Source of the DNA: Prostheceraeus crozeri
Lineage: Eukaryota; Platyhelminthes; Polycladida; Euryleptidae
NCBI GenBank assembly: GCA_907163375.1
Contig: CAJQUW010003214.1
Span: 1 to 64,000, forward strand
Reading direction: 5' to 3'
Length of the DNA stretch: 64,000 nucleotides
Shown here: positions 41,725 through 51,160 of the stretch, in pieces
Position numbering within the stretch: position 1 is the stretch's first letter
How the letters are laid out: each line of letters starts with the position of its first letter
Translations under genes and position numbers: made by a program
The notes under the pieces: generated by a model
Told to the model about the DNA's origin: nothing
Databases searched by the model: none
Seen by the model: only the letters and a program-made list of their open reading frames with translations

Positions 41725-42057
41725 TCAAACATTCATTCGTTTAGGTGCTTTCTTTTGTCGATTACGAGTTAAGGATTCCTGTAATGTTCTTAACCCGAAT
41801 TCCTTCCCACGATTTAGTAAAGTACTCTTTATATTTTTTCCACTGGCAATATCATTGACAACATCACCAGAAAAGCCAACAGCATTACTTAAAAGAGATC
41901 GCTTTAAAGTTTTTCTGCCGGTAGATAAGAGAGGAGATACAACAGATTTCAGCGCGCCAAATATACTACCTCCACGTTGACGGCGAGCACCAGTGTAAAT
42001 TGTAACCGCGCCACTTACATAGGAGGGGCGTGAATAAAACGATGCAGTGGGATTCAT
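41725..42057 (-). CDS. Polinton small virion-type protein (pX/pVI-like)
   Basis: 110 codons from MNPTASFYSRPSYVSG. The pattern GARRQRGGSIFGALKSVVSP followed by LLSNAVGFSGDVVNDIASGK is common to a small conserved Polinton protein that lies between the capsid and integrase genes. Basic, with a hydrophobic amphipathic middle. Role in the particle core is inference from position and composition. Confidence 0.6.
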   Translation of the reverse strand: MNPTASFYSRPSYVSGAVTIYTGARRQRGGSIFGALKSVVSPLLSTGRKTLKRSLLSNAVGFSGDVVNDIASGKNIKSTLLNRGKEFGLRTLQESLTRNRQKKAPKRMNV

Positions 42058-42097
42058 TACTTAAATCTTGAACTCGCAAGTTATAGTTTTGCATAAA

Positions 42098-43272
42098 TCA
42101 CTTGCGATCACTTTGATGAAAAATGTCTGCACGACGCATCCAAGAGTTCATACTTGAAGGACAGCCGAGCCATTTAACAAGACACCATTCTTCGCCTTGA
42201 CGTTTTTTGCAACGGATGATTTTCTCTACTAAATATGTTTCACTTTCAGTGACTACCTCAATCTCATCACGGTAAAAGCTGCCATCTATTTCTTCATTAT
42301 CGTAGTCTTTTAACTTGTAAGTTGTGGGAGAGTCTTTTTTATTGATGTTTGAAACTGTAAAAATTTCTTCTGTCTAATTCGGGAGATAACCTTTAGCAAA
42401 AACACTCTTCACTTTTGATATGCGAACTTTATCGCCTATTTTTACATCACTTTTTGCATTATTACGCTTACGTTAGAATGTTTTACGCACTTCATCTACA
42501 TTGTCAGCATTCACATCTGCTGGTCTGAGTCCAATAGAGCGATGTACAGAGTGATTGTAGGCATGTACCGTATCTTGTAGAATCTTTGTCCAATTTTGTG
42601 TTAAGTTGGCAGTAAAATGTCGCCACAAGCGATTTTTCAATGTGCGGTTAAAACGTTCAACTAATGCAGCCTTATAAGGCACTCTTTACACTAAACAACT
42701 CAATGTCATATCTCTCAAACAATCTTTCCACATGCTGATTTTCGAACTCTTTTCCTTTATCACTCTGAATTCTCTTTGAAATGCGACCCTCTTGGAAAAT
42801 TGACTGAAATTCCTTGTCTACTCGTTTACCTTCTTTAGTTTTTAATGGTTGAGCCCACGCATATCGCGAGAAAATATCAATTAGTGTCAAAATAAAATTA
42901 TTTCCCGAGTTATGTTTTAAAATAGAGGCAACGTCACACAAATCTGCCTGCCACTGTTCATCAATGACGGGTACGGTACTTCTTTTTCGCTTGTTTGTGA
43001 AGTGTATAGGTAGCCTGACCCTTTAACCATTGTTTAACTTGTGATTGTGGAAGACCACTCGCTTTTGACAATTTCTTTGTAGATGCAAATCCTGCTGGAT
43101 GTTTTACATCATAGTATATTGACTTTAAAAGTTCATGTGATGACGACTGACTCTTCCTCCTTCTTCTCATGTTTTTGCTTTCTTGTCTTTTTACACTTAC
43201 AACAGCCACAAGATTTAGCAGATTTACGTTCATGTTCACATTACTTAGGAGTCTCACTGTAAGAGCTGGCAC
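42098..43272 (-). pseudogene. Polinton integrase with C-terminal chromodomain
   Basis: N-terminal zone: YYDVKHPAGFASTKKLSKAS, then QVKQWLKGQATYTLHK, the family's helix-turn-helix and linker. Core: LTLIDIFSRYAWAQPL, QSDKGKEFEN and ALVERFNRTLKNRLW supply the D, D and E of the retroviral-type (rve) catalytic triad. The C-terminal part (LVEKIIRCKKRQGEEWCLVK, then W) is a chromodomain. The enzyme makes 6-bp duplications. It looks broken, with a few breaks. Confidence 0.85.
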
Positions 43273-43343
43273 AGCAAGTACATGTTACATCAACATGCAC
43301 CTCCGGCGGTTCATTGCATGGCATGCAACACATCTGCTTCATA

Positions 43344-44063
43344 TTAATAGTCTGAGAACATATATTTCTTTGGTGGAGATCTTCTACGTCTATCTCTTTC
43401 TCTTGTTTGCCTAGAGGGTGTAGATCTACGTCGTTCTCTTCCTCTTGTTTTCTTAGTAAGTGTGGAAGGAGATGTAGAAGGTGAACTCTTAAACCAATTT
43501 CTTGGCATTGTAACACTCCTAATTTTAGGAACAGAATTAACATTTGAAGTAGCACCAACTTCTGAAGTAGAATCAAGTTCTTTCAATGTTTCATTATTCA
43601 ATGCAAATTTTGGAACAATATGCCTTTTCAATAGTTGAAGAAAATATGGCCAACCATGTGGGACATAACGTTGTCGACGTTTTCTACGCGTGGCATACTG
43701 AATCAAGTCTTCATAACGCGAAGCGCTAATAATTTTATCATCATCTGTAATGATTTCACCTCTATCATTCACATTGAGATATGGTTCAATGCTGTTGAAA
43801 AGAGCTATTGCATGTGCACGAGACGCTGAAGGTGTAACAGTCGAAACAGAGTCACGCATCTTATTCTTCAAACTTTTCAATTCTTCAACAGTTTCTGATT
43901 GTAATAAAACTGCGCGATATGGATCTTTAATATGTGCATTTTCCTGATAATCCAGCTCTTTCTTATAAATTTGATTTGCTAGAGGTTGCTTTACTTGCTG
44001 TAAAGCAGTCAATTGCACATATTCTTCCTGAGGAATGACAATCGTGCGAGAATAGGAGCTCAT
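43344..44063 (-). CDS. Polinton conserved protein of unknown function beside ATPase
   Basis: 239 codons from MSSYSRTIVIPQEEYVQL. The middle is charged and helical; the end is an Arg/Ser-rich tail (TRGRERRRSTPSRQTRERDR) like nucleic-acid-binding tails. Its start overlaps the end of the ATPase gene by a few bases. I recall similar proteins at this position in other Polintons, without a function. Confidence 0.6.
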   Translation of the reverse strand: MSSYSRTIVIPQEEYVQLTALQQVKQPLANQIYKKELDYQENAHIKDPYRAVLLQSETVEELKSLKNKMRDSVSTVTPSASRAHAIALFNSIEPYLNVNDRGEIITDDDKIISASRYEDLIQYATRRKRRQRYVPHGWPYFLQLLKRHIVPKFALNNETLKELDSTSEVGATSNVNSVPKIRSVTMPRNWFKSSPSTSPSTLTKKTRGRERRRSTPSRQTRERDRRRRSPPKKYMFSDY

Positions 44064-44698
44064 AGTTTGTAGATAATCATAGGCTTTTTCAAAATATCAC
44101 TTCGAAATCTAAATTCCTCCGGACACTCTTGTGTAAAATCAATAAATAAGTAACCGTGTGGTTTTTCAGTTGCTGCTTGAAAAATTTCAATTAAGGCTTT
44201 TGAACATCTTGGCGAAACTTGTCGCGCTAAAATTTCAAATTGACTTCTATCTCGGGGATTTTTAAAGATAGCGTAATAGTGCGTATTCAGGTTTCGTGTG
44301 CGGGCTTCTTTCCCATCAGGAAACAAATTTTGCGTGATATAGATTATAAAGCACCTTTTGTGATGTGCTACGCGAGTGAACATATCTGTAACGTCTTTAG
44401 AATTCTTGCTTTCCTTCAATAGATCATCCAATACAACGACATCGTTGGACTCTATCTTATCAACTCGAATAATTCCTTCTTTTCGAATAAAGTTACAACG
44501 TTGCAATTCCTGAAAGAGTAACGGCTGATACATACCATAACACCAAATAACTTGATTGATAAGTTCCCTAAACAATTCTTTTCTTTTGTCTAGCAAATTC
44601 AGAGTGAAAACAGTTTTGCCTGCATGGGATGGACCTGATACAGTCAGAACTTTATCACATTGAAGTCTGAAATCCATTTTATTACTGACACTGAACAT
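44060..44698 (-). CDS. Polinton packaging ATPase (FtsK/HerA type)
   Basis: 212 codons. The Walker A motif is GPSHAGKTVF near residue 22; Walker B is NDVVVLDDLL near 90; a later sensor-like segment is CFIIYITQNLF. In the family this ATPase pumps DNA into particles. Apparently uninterrupted. Confidence 0.85.
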   Translation of the reverse strand: MFSVSNKMDFRLQCDKVLTVSGPSHAGKTVFTLNLLDKRKELFRELINQVIWCYGMYQPLLFQELQRCNFIRKEGIIRVDKIESNDVVVLDDLLKESKNSKDVTDMFTRVAHHKRCFIIYITQNLFPDGKEARTRNLNTHYYAIFKNPRDRSQFEILARQVSPRCSKALIEIFQAATEKPHGYLFIDFTQECPEEFRFRSDILKKPMIIYKL

Positions 44699-44706
44699 TT
44701 ACATAA

Positions 44707-45072
44707 TTAACGCTTAAAGCCAAAGATATTATCCAATACGTTGCCCACTACAGGAGCTAACATCGGAAGTATTGCTGAAAGGAAACCACCCTTTTGTGAC
44801 AGAGTTTTCCTCTTTCTTTGAAGGGTGATTTTAGGATTGGAGATGAATCGTAATTTTGTAGTATATCGCTTAAGTAACTTTCGTTGTTGTGGTGATAATT
44901 TCTTTGTCCTCAAACTTCTCACATGAGAAACAATTTCTCGAATAAATTTATCATTAGCATGTCGTATAACATTATATCGATGATTTCCTTTCATTCGTTG
45001 AAGAGCTCGAATGGCTGCAGAAAATTTTGAAGACCTTCGACTTTTGCGTCTCGCCATTTTTCTCTTTACCAT
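44707..45072 (-). CDS. Polinton small basic protein with hydrophobic C-terminus
   Basis: 121 codons from MVKRKMARRKSRRSSKF. The basic N-terminus and helical middle (LSPQQRKLLKRYTTKLRF) end in QKGGFLSAILPMLAPVVGNV, a hydrophobic Gly/Pro-rich tail. Comparable small proteins beside ATPase and capsid genes are known in Polintons; a core or membrane-active (pVI-like) role is inference. Confidence 0.6.
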   Translation of the reverse strand: MVKRKMARRKSRRSSKFSAAIRALQRMKGNHRYNVIRHANDKFIREIVSHVRSLRTKKLSPQQRKLLKRYTTKLRFISNPKITLQRKRKTLSQKGGFLSAILPMLAPVVGNVLDNIFGFKR

Positions 45073-45252
45073 TGTCGCTACTTGAGTTTTCGATATTTGT
45101 ATAGGTACTAACTTTTATGGCAGAAGTGACACTCAAAATGAGCTATATCACAGTGGCTACATTAACAAAGTTGAATACAGCAGCGTATGAAGCAGCGCTG
45201 GCAGAAAGTATGCTTACATCTCTTAAAGATGCGTTTTTCACTTCCATCCTTT

Positions 45253-46011
45253 TAGTCCGGGAGCTAGCGTGAAGTTGTGCAGGGAACGAGGTAGTACATA
45301 AAACTTTCACATAGCATAGTACACCTCCAACCTACTGCAAAACTTCGCGTCTGCCGGATCAGATCATTTGCTTTTCAGAAATAGAGAGGATAACACAATC
45401 CTATGTATTTCCAATGGTAAAATTGTGACATCTGAGGTGTTGACCCCATTTTTTCGAATTTTTGCTCATAAAAGTTACACAAATTGGTATTTTGTTGAAC
45501 TGGTTATTATAGAAATCATCTACAGATCATGATCTTTCAAATGAGCTAAGTGTACATGAAGTAAATGAGGAATGAGGATGAAGTAAAGTGTACAAACAGA
45601 CACTTTTCGTTGGTTTAACTGCAAATTTTAACATAGAAATTTCAGGAAAATTGTTGACATACTCTAACGAAAAGTGTCTGTTTGTACACTTTACTTCATC
45701 CTCTGTCACTGAATGATAACTCATTTGAAAGATCATGATCTGTAGATGATTTCTATAATAACCAGTTCAACAAAATACCAATTTGTGTAACTTTTATGAG
45801 CAAAAATTCGAAAAAATGGGGTCAACACCTCAGATGTCACAATTTTACCATTGGAAATACATAGGATTGTGTTATCCTCTCTATTTCTGAAAAGCAAATG
45901 ATCTGATCCGGCAGACGGCAGTTTTGCAGTAGGTTGGAGGTGTACTATGCTATGTGAAAGTTTTATGTACTACCTCGTTCCCTGCACAACTTCACGCTAG
46001 CTCCCGGACTA
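45253..46011. mobile_element. Large foldback DNA element inserted in the Polinton
   Basis: Two arms of 345-360 bp in near-perfect inverted orientation (TAGTCCGGGAGCTAGCG at the ends) with a spacer of about 55 bp. No coding capacity. TTT (or TA) lies on both sides as possible target duplication. It sits within a minus-strand Polinton coding region: Cys-rich coding-like sequence is found on each side of it. Confidence 0.88.
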
Positions 46012-46013
46012 TT

Positions 46014-46193
46014 TCGCTTACATACATCACACAAATTTTCACTCTTACTAACAACTTCTAAAGCAAGTCTTTTTGACGACATGAACTTGCTAGCCTTTTC
46101 TAAATAGTAGACGCATGTACAGAAGGAATATACTTCGAGAGTAAGTAGACATAACTCGAAAACCAAATGTGCTACGATCAAGTACCATTGCAT
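46014..46193 (-). pseudogene. Polinton accessory frame next to the foldback
   Basis: About 60 codons of membrane-like then Cys-containing sequence (FELCLLTLEVYSFCTC; SENLCDVCKR). The foldback element begins directly behind the C-x2-C motif. Function unknown; a zinc-binding motif is possible. Confidence 0.4.
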
Positions 46194-46195
46194 CT

Positions 46196-46588
46196 TTAAG
46201 TTTGTTTTATAGAAAGTTGAATGCGAATATGTGAAATTGCTTCAATCACTAGACTGCTACCATGATGGCTAAATGCATCAAGACTTTGAGCAATTTTTCC
46301 CATATGTCTTTCAAAAAATTCTTCAAGATTATCTACAACTTCCATTGAATAGGAAGCAAAGTGGAAGAAACGATCTTCTACCTCTTTTTTCCCAAAATGA
46401 CTGAAATGAATTTTCGAAACTAATCGCGCCATTACAATTTTATCAGAAAAGGTATCCATTAACTTCAAAAATAGTGTGCTAGTATCACCAATAACTGATT
46501 TGATGTTAATCTCATCTTTATGAAATGTTATCACATAATCTTGAATAGTCCCTTTTAATCTTTGCCTATGAAACGCAATGTTCCACAA
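46196..46588 (-). CDS. Polinton accessory protein, unknown function
   Basis: 130 codons from MWNIAFHRQRLKGTIQDY. The C-terminal part, LEEFFERHMGKIAQSLDAF followed by GSSLVIEAISHIRIQLS, follows a pattern I recall from the N-terminal region of Polinton/viral-like proteins near nucleases and polymerases (a helical segment with a S-G-W-like turn, then an amphipathic strand). No firm assignment. Confidence 0.45.
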   Translation of the reverse strand: MWNIAFHRQRLKGTIQDYVITFHKDEINIKSVIGDTSTLFLKLMDTFSDKIVMARLVSKIHFSHFGKKEVEDRFFHFASYSMEVVDNLEEFFERHMGKIAQSLDAFSHHGSSLVIEAISHIRIQLSIKQT

Positions 46589-46879
46589 TCATTTGAGAAA
46601 GACATTGTTATCCTGCATCTATCCCTCCAATTGCATGAAAAACAGCAAATCTTTACATAAAGCTTTAATTGAATGACTTCTTCAAGCATGCATTACAAAT
46701 TTTGGGTTTGAAACAAATAAAATAGATACAGTTGGTAACTATCATACAGAGAGCAATGAAAACCAAACCTTACTTTGGCAGTGTTGGGGTAAGGAGGAAA
46801 AGAACATTGATTATGAATGTAACTACTACAACGAACATTTGAAATGGGAACACTCAGTTCCTTGAAACGTTTCGTAACT
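46589..46879. other. Polinton spacer, nothing recognised
   Basis: About 290 bp without a supported frame. Confidence 0.4.
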
Positions 46880-47224
46880 TCATGATAGTGTTACTATAAC
46901 TCTACTATCCCAAGGTGGAAGTAGAATATCATTAATTACTAGATTAGGAAAAAGCTTTCTCTCCTTGGAGGGATCATTACAAAAGATACGTACAACATTG
47001 AAGGCTGCTAGCCATCTTTTAAAGTCAATAAGAAGAGCACTTTCACTAGGAAGACCAAAGTCTTTTAAATATTGTTGATTAAGTCCATGAATATGTTTTC
47101 TCGCCCATCCATCAGCTTTGGGATCACACTTGGTATGATGATGATAAACACTAACAATCTGATATGAGCAATTGTCCATAGTAATAGCACTGAGCTCCTG
47201 TACAGGTTCACCCTCACAATCCAT
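46880..47224 (-). CDS. Polinton DEDDh-exonuclease-like protein
   Basis: 114 codons from MDCEGEPVQELSAITMDN. DCEG and ELSAI fit the first acidic motif of DnaQ-like nucleases (D-x-E, E-L). The later HIHGLNQQYLKDFGLP followed by DFKRWL corresponds to the second conserved region (H-G-L, then a D and W). I recall similar proteins coded in mobile elements of aquatic invertebrates. The C-terminal acidic motif is not clear, so the copy may be partial. Confidence 0.5.
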   Translation of the reverse strand: MDCEGEPVQELSAITMDNCSYQIVSVYHHHTKCDPKADGWARKHIHGLNQQYLKDFGLPSESALLIDFKRWLAAFNVVRIFCNDPSKERKLFPNLVINDILLPPWDSRVIVTLS

Positions 47225-47284
47225 AAAAATGATGGTGGATGACTAAAAATAAAATTACATAGTTTTACTCATCGGATGAAAATC

Positions 47285-47548
47285 CTATAACATATTACAA
47301 TATGAAGAAGTGCAACGATGCTGTTCACGACAAAATACACAAATAACATGATGACAGCGAAGAAGTAAAATGTATCTGATAAGACCACGTCTACGACACT
47401 CAAAGCACATAAGCGAATTGTCATAAGGTAGAGATAGGAAAGGATTAGCGATTCTCCTTCTTTGATTTGCGTTTTCCGGTAGCATTCTCCTCTGACTTGT
47501 GCTTCCCACCGCTCTCGTTGAGGATTTGATCAATAATGTTATTAACAT
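47285..47548 (-). CDS. Polinton RING-type protein
   Basis: The C-terminal half shows CFECRRRGLIRYILLLRCHH, followed by VICVFCREQHRCTSSYC: C-x2-C, then C-x-H-x3-C-x2-C, then C-x4/5-C. This is the RING-finger (E3 ubiquitin ligase) cross-brace spacing. Host-derived RINGs are known in several large DNA viruses. The frame overlaps the end of the next gene in another frame. Confidence 0.6.
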   Translation of the reverse strand: MLITLLIKSSTRAVGSTSQRRMLPENANQRRRIANPFLSLPYDNSLMCFECRRRGLIRYILLLRCHHVICVFCREQHRCTSSYCNML

Positions 47549-48206
47549 CTGGCTGCTTCGGCATACATAGGATGGATTGAGTATGCATTGCTATAGAGGC
47601 CAATTTATTATCCTTATGATAACCATAATATAGTCCGCTTATTGTGAAACGAATATTCCAAGTGCCTTCTGCGAGCTCTTCACACCTGATGGGTGTTATT
47701 TGTTCTCCATCCTTTCGATAGTAAGAACACCAATGCGATAGTGGTAGAGAAAGTCGTTCACCTTCCCATATCTTTTTATATGGTGTATCCTTGTCATCTC
47801 TCGCTCTCCACACTTCGTCAAGGGGAGTAGGGATATCCATATTTAGTGTCACAAATTCTTCAATAATGTCAAGCTGGCGACGTATGTATGGAGCTACAGG
47901 AATGATGACGTAGTCTCCATACTGATTCCTCTTCACACTCACGTCTGTGGAAGGGATCATTCCCGTTTCCAGTGCTATAGCATGATCGAAATAGCGTATG
48001 CCTTGTCTAAATTTACGCTGTAGGGGTGTAGGATTATGCACCTGTGTTGTTTCCTCCATCGGTCTCAACTGTAGATGGCCTGAATGTAGCGAACCTTGCA
48101 CCGTCTGGACATCAGCATCTAGTCTGGTAAGTGATGTAGAACCCTGAAAGAGGAAAGATGCGATTAGGTAAACACTCAAGAAAGGAGGTGGAGGGAAGTT
48201 TTCCAA
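47445..48206 (-). CDS. Polinton conserved protein near the right end, unknown function
   Basis: 253 codons; the start may be a later Met, since the first 20 residues are hydrophobic and could be intron read-through. The middle holds YGDYVIIPVAPYIRRQLDII; the later part has CEELAEGTWNIRFTISGLYY, beta-rich with a G-x-W/Y-x-I/V pattern. The C-terminus is a basic tail (GKRKSKKENR). A DNA-binding (SSB-like) role is conceivable by composition only. First gene inside the right end on the minus strand. Confidence 0.5.
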   Translation of the reverse strand: MENFPPPPFLSVYLIASFLFQGSTSLTRLDADVQTVQGSLHSGHLQLRPMEETTQVHNPTPLQRKFRQGIRYFDHAIALETGMIPSTDVSVKRNQYGDYVIIPVAPYIRRQLDIIEEFVTLNMDIPTPLDEVWRARDDKDTPYKKIWEGERLSLPLSHWCSYYRKDGEQITPIRCEELAEGTWNIRFTISGLYYGYHKDNKLASIAMHTQSILCMPKQPDVNNIIDQILNESGGKHKSEENATGKRKSKKENR

Positions 48207-48306
48207 CTTACCATTCTAGTTGAAAAGTAGGATAGATGAGCTGAGAGAACGTGCGTCCGTCACTTATACGATTCAAAGATAGAATGATTGTCACTCTAAA
48301 GTCTCA

Positions 48307-48316
48307 TTATTTATAG
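48307..48316 (-). promoter_or_regulatory. TATA-like box upstream of the 48206 gene
   Basis: CTATAAATAA on the minus strand, about 100 bp before the frame start. Confidence 0.45.
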
Positions 48317-48444
48317 AGAAATCCATGATTCTCATTGGATGATAATCCTCATTGGACAATAACATCAAGCTGATTCCAAATCTGGCCTCTGTTTACCAAA
48401 CCGAGCCTTCGTTCGCCCGCTGGAGCTGTTTTTTGGAAAATTCT

Positions 48445-48891
48445 AACTCTGTCGTTTTTTGCCAATTTCCCAAATCTTAAATGGCGTCTCACATCTAAAT
48501 GAAGACAGATATGAACAAGCCGTTTCTTTCACTGAATTTGTCTCACTCATAGCTTTCAAACGAGCTATTGCACGACTTTCTACGATCTCTAGAACCAAAG
48601 TTGGAAGCAACGCTGCCGAGGGGGGGACGTCCCAAAAATTTTTTCTCTCCGATGGAGCTGGAAATCACCCTACGGATGCAGAATTTGACGCTGAATCAGA
48701 ATCTGCCCTCCGTTTTCCCATCCGATGCTTCGTTTTGGCTCTACAGCCCTAAACCATCCCAAATTCGCCGTTAACTCTGTCGGTTTACAACATCTGCCAA
48801 CCTGGTCGGCCGCCCAAGTCGACCTGGACGGCCAACCAAGACTCTCTCCCGAGGGGGGCGCTGTGTTTATTGTGGAGGTTTAGTTGCTACT
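48445..48891 (-). repeat. Polinton right terminal inverted repeat
   Basis: Reverse complement of 26201-26650 with few differences. It ends GCTACT at 48891; CACTGA follows as probable target duplication. Confidence 0.92.
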
Positions 48892-48897
48892 CACTGA

Positions 48898-49520
48898 TGC
48901 TTCAATCAATCTTGCAAGCAACGAATCGACGAATACCTGTCAAAACAGAAAAGTATTCACCTTTGAGGCAGGGATGCGGAATTGTAGTCGGAGTCCCGGA
49001 GTCCTATCATTTTTGCTGGAGTCGGAGTCCTATCAAATGATAGGACTCCGGACTCCGGCCTATAACTAGACCCGAAATATAAAACAAACAGATTATTTAT
49101 CCTCGTGCATTGAATAATTTCTCCTTGAAGCGGTAAAGAAACCTAACGCTTTTCTGGAATAATCACACTGAAAGCTTCTTTAGCTACAATCATCACTCAG
49201 ATAAATTAAATGTCGCTGGACGTTTCCTATAGGAGTGCCATAGATTTTGGTTAATCGGGAAGAAGCGCTGCACAAGACATTTTAATGCATCAAAATTTCA
49301 AAACAAGTGAGTGGCTGACCGGCCGTGAGAAACACAGGAAACCGTTGGCCTTGTCTCCTTTTTTTCTCGAGATAATGTGGTCTCAGCTCCTTGAGTAAGG
49401 TGGTTCAGCGACATGAGCAATCACTTCTAATGTGCACATTCACGTGGCCTTAAATAATGTTAGGGATGTTATTAAAAATTCATTTAAATTCATGAAAATT
49501 AATGTTGTAACATAAAAGTG
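48898..49520. other. Intergenic stretch with a GGAGTCC hairpin
   Basis: No gene. At 49023-49050 CGGAGTCCTATCA and its complement form a 13-bp stem with a 2-nt loop; GGAGTC units recur just before it (48985-49015). Confidence 0.6.
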
Positions 49521-49534
49521 TTTTGTATAGAAAT

Positions 49535-49975
49535 GGTATTCCAATGCCGAGTGAAGGCCTATCATCTGGGGGCACGCGACGCCACTGTCAGATAAGCTCT
49601 ACCAAATCTCGGTGTATCAGTGGGAAACTAGTGTACAACACCGTAGCAGTCAAGCTACCGATTGACAATGTCAAGGTCGCGCAACTGCTCGAGCAACAGT
49701 CACATAGTCTTGCGATCGTTTGTACGATTGACTCAACCATCGAACAATGCAATTGCTAGGTCGTGCAACTATCGCACGAACATGCGAGGGGTCGCACGAC
49801 TGATCACATGACTGATCGTACCACTGATTGTACAACAGTCTCCTTCGAGCATACGACTGTTGTGCGACTAGACTTTTCACTGCGACTATTTGTGCGACTG
49901 ACAGTGGATCGCTTCTGAGCGCACGGTCGCAAGGTCGCATTTGTCGCACGACTATTGTGATAGCCCCTTAAAGAG
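49535..49975. repeat. Degenerate array of a GTCGCACGAC-like 10-mer
   Basis: The motif and its complement (GTCGTGCGAC) occur a dozen or more times in varied form between 49675 and 49960. The right edge TAGTCGTGCGAC, preceded by GGGGCTATCACAA on the minus strand, may be the end of a small transposon. Confidence 0.5.
49541..49590 (+). repeat. Short dispersed repeat, copy 1
   Basis: GAGTGAAGGCCTATCATCTG is followed by a GGCAC.CGACGCCAC block. It recurs near 60731 as GAGCGAAGGCCTATGGTCTG with the same following block. Confidence 0.6.
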
Positions 49976-49989
49976 CAAACTGATAGCAA

Positions 49990-51150
49990 TGATCACTGGC
50001 CCCAGACGAGGGATTGTCGGCAGACTCAACAGCACCTGTTGACAAACGATAGCATCATTCACACAGTCTTGTCAGATGCCGGCTGCCGCTGCTATGAACC
50101 TTGTCCGATAAATGGATCAAAAAGATTTCGCTGTCATTGAGAAGAAAAAGCCAAACCACAGAATTTCACGCACATTCGCCTCACACGCTGAATAATCAAA
50201 TTGATTGATCAATAAAGTTTTTAATCCCGGGATTAGTTAACCAGGATTCTGGGATTCGCTAACATCTGTGTTTAGGCAGTTAAGTTGTATGAAGATGAAG
50301 TAACAAGGATTAACAATGAAGATAAACGTATTTCATTGTTGCAAATTGCAATACCGTTATATTTGAAACTTCCTTTTTCATTATAATATTAGACTTAAAC
50401 TATCAAGAATACAACAGACACGATAGTCTTGTAATTACATATAAGTGTGCATTACTTATTCATGCATTTTATCATATACTAGAAATAATTTTAGCGTATG
50501 TTTGTGCAGTATGACAAAAATTTACTTTCATTGATATTGATCAACAAATAAAACTGTTCAGGCAGCCGAGAGAAAGAAAGAGCATTATGCATGACAAGCG
50601 TCTTAATATTTAATGAATTTTTAAAGCGATTATTACAGAATATCGATCTTTTACCAGGCGTCACAAAAGTCGCGGTATTTGCATTTCGATTTGAAAATCA
50701 CATACCACAGTTTCAACATTATGACTTGGAAAAGCACTGAAATAAGAGAAGCTATGAAATATTCTTCAAAAAAAAGATTCATCATGAAAGTAAGGATGCG
50801 ACACAATGTCTTTGATTTCACAGAAATATACTTCACAAGTCTAGTTGAAATGTGGTCAGTGACTCAAAAGGACAGATTAAGCCTGATTAATAACGAAATA
50901 AATACAAGGAGCAGCGTGTACATCTCGGGATCATTGTAGTCTGTGAAGATAATGCCGTGGTCCGGATCCGGACTGTGGTTCGGAGTTTGGGAACCTCTGC
51001 TCTATAGAATGTTTAGAGGAAGAAAACCGCTTTCTAATGGACCTCTTTTTATAGATTTTACTTCGGATAATTTATGATCGCCAGTGACGAACTAGAGTGG
51101 GCAACTTGATTCTTTATTAGCTTACTGGGCCTACACAGCAGTTAGCCTAT
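49990..51150. other. Intergenic stretch without recognised features
   Basis: AT-rich, no supported gene or repeat. Confidence 0.5.
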
Positions 51151-51160
51151 TACTTAGCAT

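Larger units (their letters stand above)
26201..48891. mobile_element. Polinton/Maverick element, 22.7 kb, both termini present
   Basis: Terminal inverted repeats begin AGTAG and end CTACT, and a probable 6-bp target duplication flanks the element. The core gene set of the family can be recognised: protein-primed DNA polymerase B, integrase, packaging ATPase, adenain-like protease and capsid-type protein. About ten accessory frames accompany it. The right-hand 9 kb is nearly all minus strand; the polymerase and a transcription-factor block are plus strand. Several genes look broken (roughly ten or more breaks in total), and a foldback element has inserted near 45.3-46.0 kb, so it is a fossil. 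Moderate TIR similarity and the still visible target duplication suggest a mid-aged insertion. Confidence 0.92.

Noticed and set aside
48459-48774. Frames in the right Polinton TIR
   Set aside because: Terminal repeat sequence; the same frames appear by chance in the left copy.
49523-49989. Frames in the 10-mer array
   Set aside because: Generated by the repeat motif itself (Ser/Arg/Cys/Asp runs).
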